A DNA stretch of 43,490 nucleotides, from NCBI RefSeq assembly GCF_947039605.1, contig NZ_CAMQZG010000029.1:1-43490 (forward strand), read 5' to 3'. The stretch is from an uncultured Clostridium sp. Lineage in GTDB: Bacteria; Bacillota; Clostridia; Clostridiales; Clostridiaceae. Positions within the stretch are counted from its first letter, which is position 1. Each line of letters begins with the position of its first letter. The position numbers and the translations under genes were made by a program. This document shows positions 1 to 10,491 of this stretch, in pieces. Below the pieces are notes generated by a model. That model saw only the letters and a program-made list of their open reading frames with translations, had not been told where the DNA came from and searched no databases.

Positions 1-207
1 AAACTTAATATAAAAATCTTTGAAAGTTATAATGATGAATATTTTGAATTTATAGATAATTGTAAACAAGGTAAAATACATTTATATGATGTAATAATTA
101 CTCCAATAACTGATTATAAAGTCGGTGAAGTAAGTTTTCATACAATTAGAGCATTAGATTCTATTAATTTTTTAACAAGTTATAAAGTGTATAAAGCTAT
201 AAAATAA
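1..207 (+). CDS. DUF3990-like protein, C-terminal fragment
   Basis: Open from base 1 to a TAA stop, giving 68 residues; the N-terminus lies off the contig. The order of motifs (an acidic 'FESYNDEYFEFIDN' stretch, then 'YDVIITPITDYKVGEV', then an 'IRALDSINFLTSYK' tail) resembles the C-terminal half of the DUF3990 family of small clostridial proteins, where a 'YDiViGPvADd' type motif is followed by a helix. I recall these genes often sit beside small DUF3791 genes; that partner, if present, would be off the left edge. The family has been suggested to relate to ADP-ribosyltransferases, but no active-site residues can be judged from this fragment. The assignment is by memory of the family pattern and is only moderately sure. 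Confidence 0.5.
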   Translation, partial: KLNIKIFESYNDEYFEFIDNCKQGKIHLYDVIITPITDYKVGEVSFHTIRALDSINFLTSYKVYKAIK

Positions 208-272
208 AGGTTTTTTCACTACTTTATAGAATTTATTATATAAACTAAAAATAGGTAAATGTGGTTAAAGTG

Positions 273-389
273 GTGAATGAAATAAAAGAAGGAATGAGTG
301 TATCAGAGATTCAAGCAGTTTTAAAAGTTAGTGAAAAAACTATATATGATAAATTAAATGTAATCTTTAATTTTAAAAATGCATATTAA
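273..389 (+). CDS. possible 38-residue ORF or gene remnant
   Basis: A GTG-started frame of 38 codons lies between the DUF3990-like fragment and miaB. The peptide contains '[20 protein letters not shown]', which looks like the recognition half of a helix-turn-helix. The frame is open a little further 5' (to 255) but offers no better start, and no clear ribosome site precedes it. It may be a remnant of a larger DNA-binding gene or simply chance. Nothing else is seen between 208 and 424. Confidence 0.22.
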   Translation: MNEIKEGMSVSEIQAVLKVSEKTIYDKLNVIFNFKNAY

Positions 390-424
390 TATATAAATTT
401 AAAAGTTATGGTGAGGTATATTAT

Positions 425-1813
425 ATGAATTTAAAGTTTAAAGAAAATAAAAAAATAGAATGTTTAATTAATGAAAAAAATATAAAAATTGATACTAAAT
501 ACTTCTTTATTGAAACATGGGGATGCCAAATGAATGAAGAGGATTCTGAAAAACTTGCTGGTATGCTAAAGATTCTAAATTATAGTAGTACAAGTATAAA
601 GGAAGAGGCCGATATAATTATTTTTAATACTTGTTGTATTAGAGAGAATGCAGAGAATAAGGTTGTAGGTAATCTTGGAGAGCTTAAAAGGTTGAAGGTT
701 AAGAATCCAAGTTTGGTTATTGCTATTTGTGGTTGTATGATGCAGCAAAAGGATAGTGCTGATAAGATACTTCAAAAGTTTCCTTTTATTGATATAATTT
801 TTGGAACTCATAATGCACATAAGTTTCCTGAGTATTTAAATAGGGTATTACAACATGGGACAAGTATAAAAGAGATTGTAGATAAAGAAGAGGGTATTAT
901 AGAGGGTATTCCTATTGAAAGAAAAAGTTTAGTTAAGGCTTTTGTTACTATTATGTATGGATGTAATAATTTTTGTACTTACTGTATAGTTCCGTATGTT
1001 AGAGGAAGAGAGCGAAGTCGAAAGTCTGATGATATAGCAAATGACATTATTAAACTTGTTAGTCAGGGTTATAAAGAAGTTACTTTACTTGGGCAAAATG
1101 TTAATTCATATGGTAAGGGACTTGAAGAGGATATAGATTTTGCTAGGCTTCTTAGAAGGTTAAATGAAATTAATGGACTTGAGAGATTAAAGTTTATGAC
1201 TTCACACCCAAAGGATATTTCTATGGATGTTATACGCGCTATAAGAGATTGTGATAAAATTTGTGAGCAAATACATCTGCCAGTTCAAAGTGGCTCTAAT
1301 GGCATTTTAAAAGCTATGAATAGACATTATACAAGAGAACAGTATTTAGATATTATAAATAACATAAAAAAAGAAATCCCAAGGATAGGAATAACTACTG
1401 ATTTGATTATTGGATTCCCTGGTGAAACTGAAGAGGATTTTAAGGATACCCTAGCTTTAGTTAATGAAGTTAAGTATGATTCATCATTTACTTTTATATA
1501 TTCTAGAAGAAATAATACACCTGCTGATAAAATGGAAAATCAAATCCCAGAGGATATAAAACATGATAGGTTTAATAGAGTAATTGAGGCTATAAACAAA
1601 CACTCAAAAACTATAAATCAATCATACTTAAATGAAGAGGTTGAAATATTAGTAGAAGATTTAAGTAAAAACAATGATGAGAACCTAAGTGGAAGAACAA
1701 GAGAAGGTAAACTTGTTAACTTTAAAGGAGATAAATATTTAATAGGAAGTTTAGTTAAAATAAAAATTGAAGAGGCTAAATCATTCTCTTTATTTGGAAG
1801 TTTAATACAGTAG
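425..1813 (+). CDS. miaB: tRNA-2-methylthio-N6-dimethylallyladenosine synthase MiaB
   Basis: Radical-SAM methylthiotransferase that adds the 2-methylthio group to i6A37 of tRNAs reading codons that start with U, using two 4Fe-4S clusters in the cytosol. The 462 residues show the family order: an N-terminal UPF0004 domain with cluster cysteines C34 (TWGCQMN), C70 (NTCCIRENA) and C104 (CGCM), a radical-SAM core with C180-x3-C184-x2-C187 ([19 protein letters not shown]), and a C-terminal TRAM domain (about 395-462). Length is normal, with an N-terminal leader of about 22 residues before the first strand. A GGTGAGG ribosome site precedes the ATG. MiaA, which makes the i6A substrate, is encoded 6 kb downstream in the mutSL operon, so both steps of ms2i6A synthesis are in this window. 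Confidence 0.97.
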   Translation: MNLKFKENKKIECLINEKNIKIDTKYFFIETWGCQMNEEDSEKLAGMLKILNYSSTSIKEEADIIIFNTCCIRENAENKVVGNLGELKRLKVKNPSLVIAICGCMMQQKDSADKILQKFPFIDIIFGTHNAHKFPEYLNRVLQHGTSIKEIVDKEEGIIEGIPIERKSLVKAFVTIMYGCNNFCTYCIVPYVRGRERSRKSDDIANDIIKLVSQGYKEVTLLGQNVNSYGKGLEEDIDFARLLRRLNEINGLERLKFMTSHPKDISMDVIRAIRDCDKICEQIHLPVQSGSNGILKAMNRHYTREQYLDIINNIKKEIPRIGITTDLIIGFPGETEEDFKDTLALVNEVKYDSSFTFIYSRRNNTPADKMENQIPEDIKHDRFNRVIEAINKHSKTINQSYLNEEVEILVEDLSKNNDENLSGRTREGKLVNFKGDKYLIGSLVKIKIEEAKSFSLFGSLIQ

Positions 1814-1892
1814 TATACTTATAATAGTTAAAGACAAGAATAAGATATTAAAGTATAATTTATTTAAAGAATAATCTATAGGAGGTACTTTA

Positions 1893-2495
1893 ATGTCTAA
1901 TTTAGATAGAGATTATGAACTTGAATTTCTTGTTGATGGAAATTTAGAGGCATATAAAAATTTAGAAAAAACTCATAATGGTAAAGTTGAATATGCTAAT
2001 GGTACTATACTATTATCTTCAAATACTTCAATAAACCATAATTTAATTATAAAAAGACTTTTAATAGAAACAGATAGATATTTTAGAAAAATACCATGCG
2101 AAACATTTTCAGAAGCCATAGAAATTATTATGGATAAGTCAAATAGAAAATATAACTTCAAGCCAGATGTCTTTGTAATGTGCAAAGAAGAGGGAAAAGA
2201 TGATTTTAATAGAAAAGGTCAATCTCTTATTGGTATCCCAAGTCTTGTATTTGAAGTTGTATCACAAGGGAATGCTAACCATGATACTTTATACAAAAGA
2301 AAAGCCTATGCAGAATGTGGGGTTAAAGAGTATTGTTTAGTTTATCAAGATGGAAAAATAGAACAACTTGAGCTAAAAAGTAATGAATATTATGAGATAA
2401 ATGCAATTTATAATATAAAAGATACTTATAAATCACTTGTATATGAAGGCTTGGAATTTAATCTTGAAGATATATTTTATGATTTAAAATATTAA
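1893..2495 (+). CDS. Uma2 family (DUF820) PD-(D/E)XK nuclease-like protein
   Basis: 200 residues with the hallmarks of the Uma2/DUF820 group: an early 'KVEYANGTILL' segment, then 'FKPDVFVM' (the acidic PD), 'PSLVFEVVSQGN' (the E of the E-x-x motif), 'DTLYKRKAYAECGVKEYCLV' with the family's K/Y residues, and a C-terminal beta region. The fold is a restriction-endonuclease-like one; substrates are unknown and many family members are thought to be mobile-element-associated nucleases. A perfect AGGAGGT ribosome site lies 7 bases before the ATG. It is a single gene between miaB and mutS, an insertion in an otherwise housekeeping block, and ends at a strong terminator. Confidence 0.85.
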   Translation: MSNLDRDYELEFLVDGNLEAYKNLEKTHNGKVEYANGTILLSSNTSINHNLIIKRLLIETDRYFRKIPCETFSEAIEIIMDKSNRKYNFKPDVFVMCKEEGKDDFNRKGQSLIGIPSLVFEVVSQGNANHDTLYKRKAYAECGVKEYCLVYQDGKIEQLELKSNEYYEINAIYNIKDTYKSLVYEGLEFNLEDIFYDLKY

Positions 2496-2528
2496 AAAGA
2501 TTAATTTATATAGAAATTAATAGTTAAA

Positions 2529-2568
2529 AGCAACATTAACGATAATAAATGTTAATGTTGCTTTTTTT
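2529..2568. terminator. bidirectional Rho-independent terminator
   Basis: Perfect 12-bp stem AGCAACATTAAC (2529-2540) / GTTAATGTTGCT (2551-2562) with a 10-base loop, followed by a T run on the plus strand and preceded by A's for the minus strand. It lies between the convergent Uma2 gene and the DUF3592-like gene, overlapping the start of the latter's stop region. Confidence 0.88.
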
Positions 2569-3262
2569 ATTTTTTTAATGATTTTATTTTGAAATATTCT
2601 TTTATAAGGCAAACTATAGAATAGATAAATGCACTTATACCTATTGTTGGAAAGAATATCATAGCTATAACTGGTGGGTTAATAGTTAGTAGTTTATTTT
2701 GGAAATATAGTGAATTACACAAACCTAATATTCCTAGAATAAAAGCTGGGAATAGATATAATGAAATTAATTTCCTGTTTTTTAAATTATATTTGTCTAT
2801 TGAATTACTGAATAATATTTTTGTTAATCCAATAATTCCAAGCATCATTATTGAACTCATTATATCGCTTAGATGAGACCTTTTATAAAACTCATTGTCA
2901 ATTACAATACTATCATTTGAATATCTAATACTCACCTCATCCCCTATATAATTTGCCATTTTTTGTGCTTTAGCACTATATATAGGAATCTCTATAACCT
3001 CATCTGAATTTGTGACACTAATAATAGGTATGTAGTATGTAGATTCTCCACCTTTACTTGAATATTCTTTAACTATTTCATAGTGAACAATTTTTCCATT
3101 TATCTTTTCTCCAAAGTATGTAGTACCTAATAATTTTAGTGATGTTAGTATTGATGGAATTAATATAATCAGCATAAATATAATACCAAAATTATTTTTA
3201 AGTACTGTAGCTTTAGTTTGTTTTCTAGGATATTGTGGCTCTAGTGAAAAAATAGTAATCAA
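2567..3262 (-). CDS. DUF3592-like membrane protein
   Basis: Up to 231 residues. It has one hydrophobic segment near residues 25-45, a beta-rich outer domain (about 55-120: 'GKIVHYEIVKEY..', 'STYYIPIISV', 'GDEVSIRYSND') and two or three further membrane segments (about 134-150, 165-185, 195-220). The central pattern fits DUF3592, a domain found in membrane proteins of unknown role. The 5'-most possible start is a TTG, but an AAAAGGAG ribosome site directly abuts that codon, which is too close to use. The best-spaced codon is an ATT nine bases after the site, giving 228 residues. The gene stands alone, with the mutS promoter region upstream. Confidence 0.62.
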   Translation of the reverse strand: MITIFSLEPQYPRKQTKATVLKNNFGIIFMLIILIPSILTSLKLLGTTYFGEKINGKIVHYEIVKEYSSKGGESTYYIPIISVTNSDEVIEIPIYSAKAQKMANYIGDEVSIRYSNDSIVIDNEFYKRSHLSDIMSSIMMLGIIGLTKILFSNSIDKYNLKNRKLISLYLFPAFILGILGLCNSLYFQNKLLTINPPVIAMIFFPTIGISAFIYSIVCLIKEYFKIKSLKK

Positions 3263-3334
3263 CTCCTTTTAGAACTAGTATAAAATATTCTTTCTAAGAT
3301 AAGACTTTATTTAAAAGTAAGTTAATATTTTTTA

Positions 3335-3362
3335 TTGTAACTTATAAAAGTTCTTTTATAAT
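3335..3362 (+). promoter_or_regulatory. sigma-A type promoter for mutS operon
   Basis: TTGTAA (3335-3340), 16-base spacer, TATAAT (3357-3362). This predicts an mRNA start near 3369 and a leader of about 80 bases before mutS. It is the best match in the 190-base gap between the divergent DUF3592-like gene and mutS. Confidence 0.5.
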
Positions 3363-3451
3363 ACATCAAATTTTGCATTTACATAGAAATTAGATTTTAT
3401 TTAGTGTAAAATAAATTATTAGTAAAGAAAATAGAATGGAGGCGGATTTTA

Positions 3452-6154
3452 ATGGCTTTAACTCCTATGATGGTCCAATATTTTGAGGTTAAGGATAGAT
3501 ACAACGATTGTATCTTATTTTATAGATTAGGTGATTTTTATGAAATGTTCTTTGATGATGCAAAGGTAGTATCAAGAGAACTTGAGCTTGTTTTAACAGG
3601 TAGAGAATGTGGGCTTGATGAGAAGGCAGCTATGTGTGGTGTTCCATATCATGCAGCAAAAACTTATATATCAAGACTTATAGCAAAAGGTTTTAAGGTT
3701 GCTATATGCGAGCAAATAGAAGACCCTGCAAAAGCTAAGGGAATAGTTAAAAGAGATGTTGTTAAGGTTATAACTCCTGGAACATTTTCTGATGAGAATG
3801 GTTCAGAGTACAAAAATACATATATATCAACAGTCTTTATAGGGAAAGATGCTATATCAATAGCCTCTTCTGATATATCTACAGGAGAGTTTAAGGTTAC
3901 ATCATTTGATAATAATATATCTATTATGCTTGATGAATTATCTAAAATATCGCCAAAAGAAGTTATTGTTGATTCAAATATCTCTGATGAAGATTTAAAA
4001 CAGATAGAGATAGCAACACTTGCTCTTATTACAAAGAAGAATTATATAGATTTTGCTTGTGATAAAAATGATTTAGTAAGTACATTTAAAAATATAGATA
4101 TGGAAGAACTAGATGCGGCTGGTATTGTATCATCTAGTGTTTTACTTAGTTATATATATGATACTCAAAAAATGAATTTATCTAATATTAATACATTAGA
4201 TATTTATTATGTTGTTAACTATATGAGTATAGATAGTAACTCTAGACGAAATTTAGAACTTGTTGAAAATTTAAAAGAGAAGTCAAAAAGAGGTAGCCTT
4301 ATATGGGTTATGGATAAATCTGCAACAGCTATGGGTGGAAGAACTCTTAGAAAATGGATTGAAGAGCCTCTTATAGTTAAAAAGAGAATTGAAACTAGAC
4401 TTGAAGCAGTTGAAGAACTTACAGGAAATGTATATTTTAATGAAGATTTAAGAGATGTTTTAAAGAGTATTTATGATATAGAGAGAATAGTTGGTAAAAT
4501 ATCTACTCAGAATGTAAATGGTAAGGATTTAAACTCACTTAGAATATCTTTAGATAAACTGCCTATGGTAAAAGATTTCCTATCTAAATGTGAGTCTAAT
4601 GCTTTAAAAGGCTATCATTCAGCATTAGATGTTTTAGACGATATAAAAACCCTTTTAGAAGAGGCTATATTAGAAGAACCTGCTATTTCAATAAAAGAGG
4701 GTAACATAATAAAAACTTCTTATCATGATGAAGTTAAGTCACTAAGAGAAGCAAAAACTAATGGTAAGCAGTGGATTGCAGATGTAGAAGCTAGAGAAAG
4801 AGAATTTACTGGTATTAAATCTTTAAAAGTTGGTTTTAATAGAGTATTTGGATATTATATAGAAATATCTAAATCAAATTATGATTCTATACCAGAAGGT
4901 AGATATGTAAGAAAACAAACTCTTTCAAATGCTGAAAGATTTATAACTCAAGAACTTAAAGAGATGGAAGAACAGATACTTGGAGCAGAAGAGAAACTTG
5001 CTTCTTTAGAATATGATTTGTTCATTGATGTTAGAGATAAGGTTGAACTTGAAATACTACGACTTCAAAAAGCTGCAAAGCTTGTTGGTGAACTTGATGT
5101 TCTTTCAACCTTTGCACTTATTGCAATTGAAAATAATTATATAAAGCCTACTATAAATAATAAAGGTTTTATTAATATAGTAGAGGGTAGACACCCTGTT
5201 GTAGAGAAAGTAATTAATAAGGGTGAATTTATTTCTAATAATACAGATTTAGATACTAAAGATAATCAAATGCTTTTAATTACAGGACCTAATATGGCTG
5301 GTAAATCAACTTATATGAGACAGGTAGCACTTATTACTATCATGGCTCAGATTGGTTCTTTTGTACCTGCTACAAGTGCTGATATATCTATATGTGATAA
5401 AGTATTCACTAGAATTGGTGCATCTGATGATCTTGCTGGTGGTAAATCTACATTTATGGTTGAGATGTGGGAAGTTTCTAATATTCTTAAAAATGCTACA
5501 TCTAATAGTTTAGTTTTATTAGATGAAGTTGGAAGAGGTACTTCTACTTATGATGGACTTAGTATTGCTTGGTCTGTTATAGAGCATATTTCAAATAAGA
5601 TAGGTTGTAAGACTTTATTTGCAACTCACTACCATGAGCTTACAAAACTTGAGGGTATTATAAAGGGTGTTAAAAATTATTCTGTTTCTGTTAAAGAGAT
5701 TGATGATAATATAATATTCCTTAGAAAAATTGTAGAGGGTGGAGCAGATCAATCTTATGGAGTTGAGGTTGCAAAACTTGCTGGTATACCACAAGATGTT
5801 ATATTAAGAGCAAAAGAAATATTATTTGGTTTAGAAGATCACTCTATACAGATTAATGTTGTTAATGAACCAACTGTAGTTTATAAAGTACCACAAGAAG
5901 AAGTTGTTAGTACAAAAGTAATTGAAGTTGAAGAGATTGTTGAGAAAGTTATTGAAAAACCTAAAGTTGAAGTAAAGAAAGCTAAAAAAGAAGAAACTGT
6001 TCAAGAAGCTTTTAATTTACAACTTGGTTTTGATCAGATAGAGAAAGATAATATCATCAATGAAATTAAAGATATAGATCTTACATCTATTAATATGATG
6101 GATGCTATGAATATACTTTATAAATTATATGGTGATGCTAAAAAGATAAAGTAA
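3452..6154 (+). CDS. mutS: DNA mismatch repair protein MutS
   Basis: Mismatch-recognition ATPase that binds mispairs as a dimer and recruits MutL. The 900 residues show the N-terminal mismatch-binding domain with the F-x-E motif region ('GDFYEMFFDDAK', 'LTGRECG'), connector, core/lever and clamp domains, and the ABC-type ATPase: Walker A GPNMAGKST at 612-620, Walker B LLDEVGRGTS with D691-E692, and 'FATHYHEL'. A Lys/Glu/Val-rich linker of about 50 residues (roughly 805-855) separates the ATPase from the C-terminal dimerisation/clamp-binding tail ('FNLQLGF'). A GGAGGCGG ribosome site precedes the ATG. mutL starts 17 bases after the stop, so the two are co-transcribed. Confidence 0.98.
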   Translation: MALTPMMVQYFEVKDRYNDCILFYRLGDFYEMFFDDAKVVSRELELVLTGRECGLDEKAAMCGVPYHAAKTYISRLIAKGFKVAICEQIEDPAKAKGIVKRDVVKVITPGTFSDENGSEYKNTYISTVFIGKDAISIASSDISTGEFKVTSFDNNISIMLDELSKISPKEVIVDSNISDEDLKQIEIATLALITKKNYIDFACDKNDLVSTFKNIDMEELDAAGIVSSSVLLSYIYDTQKMNLSNINTLDIYYVVNYMSIDSNSRRNLELVENLKEKSKRGSLIWVMDKSATAMGGRTLRKWIEEPLIVKKRIETRLEAVEELTGNVYFNEDLRDVLKSIYDIERIVGKISTQNVNGKDLNSLRISLDKLPMVKDFLSKCESNALKGYHSALDVLDDIKTLLEEAILEEPAISIKEGNIIKTSYHDEVKSLREAKTNGKQWIADVEAREREFTGIKSLKVGFNRVFGYYIEISKSNYDSIPEGRYVRKQTLSNAERFITQELKEMEEQILGAEEKLASLEYDLFIDVRDKVELEILRLQKAAKLVGELDVLSTFALIAIENNYIKPTINNKGFINIVEGRHPVVEKVINKGEFISNNTDLDTKDNQMLLITGPNMAGKSTYMRQVALITIMAQIGSFVPATSADISICDKVFTRIGASDDLAGGKSTFMVEMWEVSNILKNATSNSLVLLDEVGRGTSTYDGLSIAWSVIEHISNKIGCKTLFATHYHELTKLEGIIKGVKNYSVSVKEIDDNIIFLRKIVEGGADQSYGVEVAKLAGIPQDVILRAKEILFGLEDHSIQINVVNEPTVVYKVPQEEVVSTKVIEVEEIVEKVIEKPKVEVKKAKKEETVQEAFNLQLGFDQIEKDNIINEIKDIDLTSINMMDAMNILYKLYGDAKKIK

Positions 6155-6171
6155 TTTAAGGAGGGTTTAAT

Positions 6172-8136
6172 TTGGGAAGAATTAATGTATTAGATCAACA
6201 TACATCTAATCAAATTGCAGCAGGAGAGGTTGTTGAAAGACCCTCTTCTGTTGTGAAAGAATTAGTAGAGAACTCAATAGATGCAGGTAGCAAAAACATT
6301 ACTATTGAAATTGAAGAGGGTGGAACTTCTCTTATAAAAATAATAGATGATGGTGTTGGTATTTTTAATGAAGATGTTAAAAAAGCCTTTTTACCTCATG
6401 CTACATCAAAAATTCAAAATGTTGATGATATTTTTAGAATAGATACTCTTGGTTTTAGAGGGGAAGCTCTTCCATCTATTGCTGCTATATCTAAAGTTAA
6501 TATGAAGTCTAAGACTGCTATGGAAGAAACAGGTTGGGAAGTTAATGTTGATGGTGGTACTTTTACTATAGATAATGAAGTTGGAGTTAATAATGGTACT
6601 GTTATAGAAGTTAGAGATTTGTTCTTTAATGTTCCAGCTAGAAAGAAGTTTTTAAAATCCTCTTCTAGAGAGGGGGCTACTATAAATGATATTGTAAGTA
6701 GAATAGCACTAGCTCATCCTGATATATCATTTAAGCTTTTTAATAATAGTAAACAAGTAGTTCATACTTATGGTACAGGAAATCTTCTGGATTCTATAAG
6801 AAGTCTATATGGTAAGAACACAGCAGATGAAGTTCTTTATTTTGAATATGCTACTGATACAGTAACTATTCATGGATATATAGGTAAAGATACTCTTGCT
6901 AGAAAATCTAGAAATAATCAAACTGTCTTTGTTAATAAAAGATATATAAAGAATAGAACTATCTCTGTTGCAGTAGAGAATGCGTATAAATCATTTAACA
7001 CTGGTGATAAGTATCCTTTCTTTGTTTTATTTATAGATGTATACCCAGAGTTTATAGATGTAAATGTTCATCCTACTAAATCAGAAATTAAATTTAGAAA
7101 TGATAGAGAAGTTTTTTCTACTGTTTTTAAAGGAATACATGATGTATTAAGTAAGGATATAAGAGATGAATTCAATGGTGGAAATGATTTCTTAGAAGAT
7201 ACTAGAGCAAAAGAACTTGAGAGTGAGCAATTTTCATTTGAAAAAAGATTAGAAGAGTTAAATGCTATGGAGCTTAAACTTAAAAACACAGAAAGTTTAT
7301 ATAAAGAAAGAGTACCTGTAGATGTTCCTGTTAGCATAAATGCTAATGACTCTATAGTGCCTTTTGTATATAGTAGTAATATCTCTGAGGATGCACCTAA
7401 GGAAGATTTTAATGCAACTGAGCATATAAATACTTCTGAATTTTCTAATGGTTTAGAAGTAGATAGAGCAAATCTAACATATGAATTAAATAGTTCTGGT
7501 GAGTATGTTAATGAGAGTACTGATACTTACACAAAAGAAGATGCAAGTACACCTAAATTTCCAGTGCTAGATATTATAGGTCAATATAATAAAACTTATA
7601 TAATAGCTCAAAAAGAAGGGACTTTATATCTTGTAGACCAACATGCCGCGCATGAGAAGTTTTTATTTGAGAAGTATCTTAAATCTATAGAAAGAAATGA
7701 CTTATTGATTCAACCGTTAATGGTTCCTTTAGTTATAGAATTATCTTTAAATGATTATGGATACTATGAAGAGAATAAAGATATCTTTGAAAATTCAGGA
7801 TTTAAAGTAGAAAGTTTTGGTATGAGTTCTATAAAACTTAGTGAAGTACCCTATTTCCTTGGGAAACTTGATGCAAAAGGATTCTTTTTATTAATATTAG
7901 ATAACCTTAAAAATCTTGGTAGTGGGAAAACAGTAGAAGTAAAGTATAATAGAATAGCAACTCTTGCATGTAAGGCAGCTGTAAAGGCTAATGATATATT
8001 ATCAGATAGTGAGATGAAACAATTACTATATGATATAAGATTTTTAGATGACCCTTTCCATTGTCCTCATGGAAGACCTACAATTATTAAATTTACTAGC
8101 TATGAAATGGATAAGATGTTTAAAAGAATAGTCTAA
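6172..8136 (+). CDS. mutL: DNA mismatch repair endonuclease MutL
   Basis: GHKL ATPase and nicking endonuclease that acts after MutS. The 654 residues contain the ATP-binding motifs [16 protein letters not shown] and TLGFRGEAL. The C-terminal domain carries the endonuclease metal site [12 protein letters not shown] (DQHA-x2-E-x4-E), '[10 protein letters not shown]' and 'CPHGRP', so this is the nicking type found in bacteria without MutH. A variable acidic linker lies at about 335-465. The start is TTG at 6172, six bases after an AAGGAGGG site; no other codon fits. It is the second gene of mutS-mutL-miaA. Confidence 0.98.
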   Translation: MGRINVLDQHTSNQIAAGEVVERPSSVVKELVENSIDAGSKNITIEIEEGGTSLIKIIDDGVGIFNEDVKKAFLPHATSKIQNVDDIFRIDTLGFRGEALPSIAAISKVNMKSKTAMEETGWEVNVDGGTFTIDNEVGVNNGTVIEVRDLFFNVPARKKFLKSSSREGATINDIVSRIALAHPDISFKLFNNSKQVVHTYGTGNLLDSIRSLYGKNTADEVLYFEYATDTVTIHGYIGKDTLARKSRNNQTVFVNKRYIKNRTISVAVENAYKSFNTGDKYPFFVLFIDVYPEFIDVNVHPTKSEIKFRNDREVFSTVFKGIHDVLSKDIRDEFNGGNDFLEDTRAKELESEQFSFEKRLEELNAMELKLKNTESLYKERVPVDVPVSINANDSIVPFVYSSNISEDAPKEDFNATEHINTSEFSNGLEVDRANLTYELNSSGEYVNESTDTYTKEDASTPKFPVLDIIGQYNKTYIIAQKEGTLYLVDQHAAHEKFLFEKYLKSIERNDLLIQPLMVPLVIELSLNDYGYYEENKDIFENSGFKVESFGMSSIKLSEVPYFLGKLDAKGFFLLILDNLKNLGSGKTVEVKYNRIATLACKAAVKANDILSDSEMKQLLYDIRFLDDPFHCPHGRPTIIKFTSYEMDKMFKRIV

Positions 8137-8150
8137 GGAGAATACAACAA

Positions 8151-9080
8151 ATGAATAATAAAATATTAGTTATAGCAGGACCTACTGCTGTTGGTAAGAC
8201 AGATATCTCTATACAACTTGCTAAAAGACTCAATGGAGAGATCATATCTACTGATTCTATGCAAATATATAAAAAGATGGATATAGGGTCAGCTAAAATA
8301 TCTATAGAAGAAATGGATGGAGTTCCACATCATTTAATAGATTTTATAGACCCAAGTAATGAATTTAGTGTTTCAGAATTTCAAAAACTAGCAAAAGAAG
8401 CTATAGAGGATATACATAGAAGAGGGAAACTTCCTATTCTTGCTGGTGGTACAGGGTTATATATAAACTCTGTAGTATGTACTATGAATTTTGCAGAGGG
8501 TGAGAAAGATGAAACTTATAGAAGAGAACTTGAAGAGTTAGCTTTAGAAAAAGGTAATGACTATATACACTCATTATTAAAAGAAATTGATATAGATAGT
8601 TATAACTCTATACATCCTAACAATGTTAAAAGAGTTATTAGAGCTTTAGAAGTATACAAACAAAGTGGAAAGCCTTTTAGCGCATTTAAAGAAGAAAATA
8701 GCATTTATAAATGTGATTATGATGTTTACTATTATGCTCTTAATATGGCTCGTGAAAAGCTTTATGAGAGAATTAATAGAAGAGTTGATATAATGATGGA
8801 TAAAGGGCTTATTGAAGAGGTTAAGATGCTTTCTGATATAGGATTTACATCAGATAATCAATCAATGAAAGGTATAGGTTATAAAGAGATTCTAGCTTAT
8901 ATCAATGGAAATATTGAACTTGAAACTGCTATTGAGATGGTTAAACAGGGAAGCAGAAACTATGCCAAAAGACAACTTACATGGTTTAAAAAAGACCCAA
9001 GAACTGTCTTTATAGATAAAGATTTATTTAATAATGAAAATGAAATAATTAATAAGATTATTAATGAAATAAATGATTAA
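8151..9080 (+). CDS. miaA: tRNA dimethylallyltransferase MiaA
   Basis: Transfers the dimethylallyl group from DMAPP to A37 of tRNA, making i6A, which MiaB then modifies. The 309 residues begin with the P-loop 'AGPTAVGKT', followed by '[18 protein letters not shown]' (catalytic D and Q), 'PHHLID' and '[10 protein letters not shown]', with C-terminal 'KGIGYKE' and '[13 protein letters not shown]' tRNA-binding motifs. Length is standard. It starts 14 bases after mutL behind an AAGGAG site and ends at a strong terminator. In many Firmicutes hfq follows miaA; there is none here. Confidence 0.98.
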   Translation: MNNKILVIAGPTAVGKTDISIQLAKRLNGEIISTDSMQIYKKMDIGSAKISIEEMDGVPHHLIDFIDPSNEFSVSEFQKLAKEAIEDIHRRGKLPILAGGTGLYINSVVCTMNFAEGEKDETYRRELEELALEKGNDYIHSLLKEIDIDSYNSIHPNNVKRVIRALEVYKQSGKPFSAFKEENSIYKCDYDVYYYALNMAREKLYERINRRVDIMMDKGLIEEVKMLSDIGFTSDNQSMKGIGYKEILAYINGNIELETAIEMVKQGSRNYAKRQLTWFKKDPRTVFIDKDLFNNENEIINKIINEIND

Positions 9081-9095
9081 TTTTCTAATTAACCT

Positions 9096-9133
9096 AAAAT
9101 AGGTAAACTTTCTACAAGTTTGCCTATTTTTAT
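9096..9133 (+). terminator. Rho-independent terminator after miaA
   Basis: 15-bp stem (9096-9110 with 9116-9130, one G-T pair; AAAATAGG against CCTATTTT at its base) around a TCTAC loop, with the T-rich end TATTTTTATT. It closes the mutS-mutL-miaA operon. Confidence 0.85.
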
Positions 9134-9188
9134 TGGCTATGATAATATTAATAAAGAATTAAAATAATATTTTTCGGGGGTGTTTCTT

Positions 9189-10469
9189 TTGTTAAAGGAG
9201 ACTATTAACTTATTAAAATCAACTTATAATCTTAAAGATGAAACAGTTGATTTATATGATAGAGCAATGAATGATGTAATCGAAAGTTTTAAAATTTATG
9301 ATGATATACGAGAGTATAATCAAGTGAAAGTTTTAAATGCTTTTCAAAATAATAGAGTTTCAGATACTCATTTTACAAACTCAACAGGATATGGATATGG
9401 GGATACAGGTAGAGATACTTTAGATCTTGTATATGCTGAAATATTTAAATGTGAAAAAGCGCTTGTAAGACCTCACTTTGTTAGTGGTACTCATGCTATA
9501 GGAGCAGCTTTATTTGGAAATTTAAGACCAGGAGATACTATACTTGCATCTACTGGAAGTCCATATGATACTTTACATACTTTAATTGGTATTAACAAAA
9601 ATGAGAGAGTTGGTTCGCTTAAAGAATACGGTGTTTCATATAAGCAAGTAGATTTAACTGAAAATCACAAGATAGATATCGAAGCTGTTAAAAAAGTTTT
9701 AACAGAGGACAAATCTATAAAACTTGTACATATGCAAAGATCTACTGGTTATGGATGGAGAAATGCATTTTTAGTTGAAGAGTTAGAAGAGGCTATTAAG
9801 GAATTTAAATCAGTAAATCCAGATGTAATAGTATTTGTAGATAACTGTTATGGTGAATTCTTAGATATCAAAGAACCTACAGAAGTTGGTGCAGATTTAA
9901 TGGCTGGATCACTTATAAAAAATATAGGTGGTGGAATAGCTCAGACTGGTGGATATATAGTAGGTAAAGCTGAATATGTTGATCAGGCTTCATATAGACT
10001 TACAACTCCTGGAATTGGTGGAGAATGTGGTGCTACTTTTAATATTATGAGAGAATTCTATCAAGGATTATTCATAGCTCCTCATGTAGCTATGGAAGCA
10101 GTAAAAGGAGCTATATTCTGTTCTAGAATAATGGAACTTGCTGGATTTGAGGTTCTTCCTAAATATAATGATAGAAGAAGTGATATAATTCAGGCTATAA
10201 AGTTTAATGATAGAGAGAAATTAATTAAATTCTGTAAGGGAATTCAAAAAGGGTCACCTATAGATTCATTCGTTGAATGTGAGCCATGGGCAATGCCTGG
10301 TTATGAAGATGAAGTTATAATGGCTGCTGGGGCATTCATTCAAGGTTCTTCAATAGAATTATCTGCTGATGCACCAATTAGAGAACCTTTCATAGCATAT
10401 TTACAAGGTGGTTTAACATTTGATCATGCTAAAATAGGTGTTTTAATCGCTTTAAATAATATTCTTTAG
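9189..10469 (+). CDS. methionine gamma-lyase family protein (aluminium resistance/YnbB type), PLP enzyme
   Basis: Fold-type I PLP-dependent protein of the YnbB/'aluminium resistance' family, related to cystathionine beta/gamma-lyases; the true substrate is unknown. The sequence shows the cofactor-site region 'FVSGTHAIGAALFGNLRPGD', 'VFVDNCYGEF' (the PLP-ring aspartate) and 'GSLIKNIGGG' (probable Schiff-base lysine). The start is set at TTG 9189, six bases after GGGGGTG, giving 426 residues; a GTG at 9180 would overlap the ribosome site itself. The position between miaA and lexA is the usual one for this family in Firmicutes. Confidence 0.9.
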   Translation: MLKETINLLKSTYNLKDETVDLYDRAMNDVIESFKIYDDIREYNQVKVLNAFQNNRVSDTHFTNSTGYGYGDTGRDTLDLVYAEIFKCEKALVRPHFVSGTHAIGAALFGNLRPGDTILASTGSPYDTLHTLIGINKNERVGSLKEYGVSYKQVDLTENHKIDIEAVKKVLTEDKSIKLVHMQRSTGYGWRNAFLVEELEEAIKEFKSVNPDVIVFVDNCYGEFLDIKEPTEVGADLMAGSLIKNIGGGIAQTGGYIVGKAEYVDQASYRLTTPGIGGECGATFNIMREFYQGLFIAPHVAMEAVKGAIFCSRIMELAGFEVLPKYNDRRSDIIQAIKFNDREKLIKFCKGIQKGSPIDSFVECEPWAMPGYEDEVIMAAGAFIQGSSIELSADAPIREPFIAYLQGGLTFDHAKIGVLIALNNIL

Positions 10470-10491
10470 TCCTTAAAGAAAGGAGATTGTT

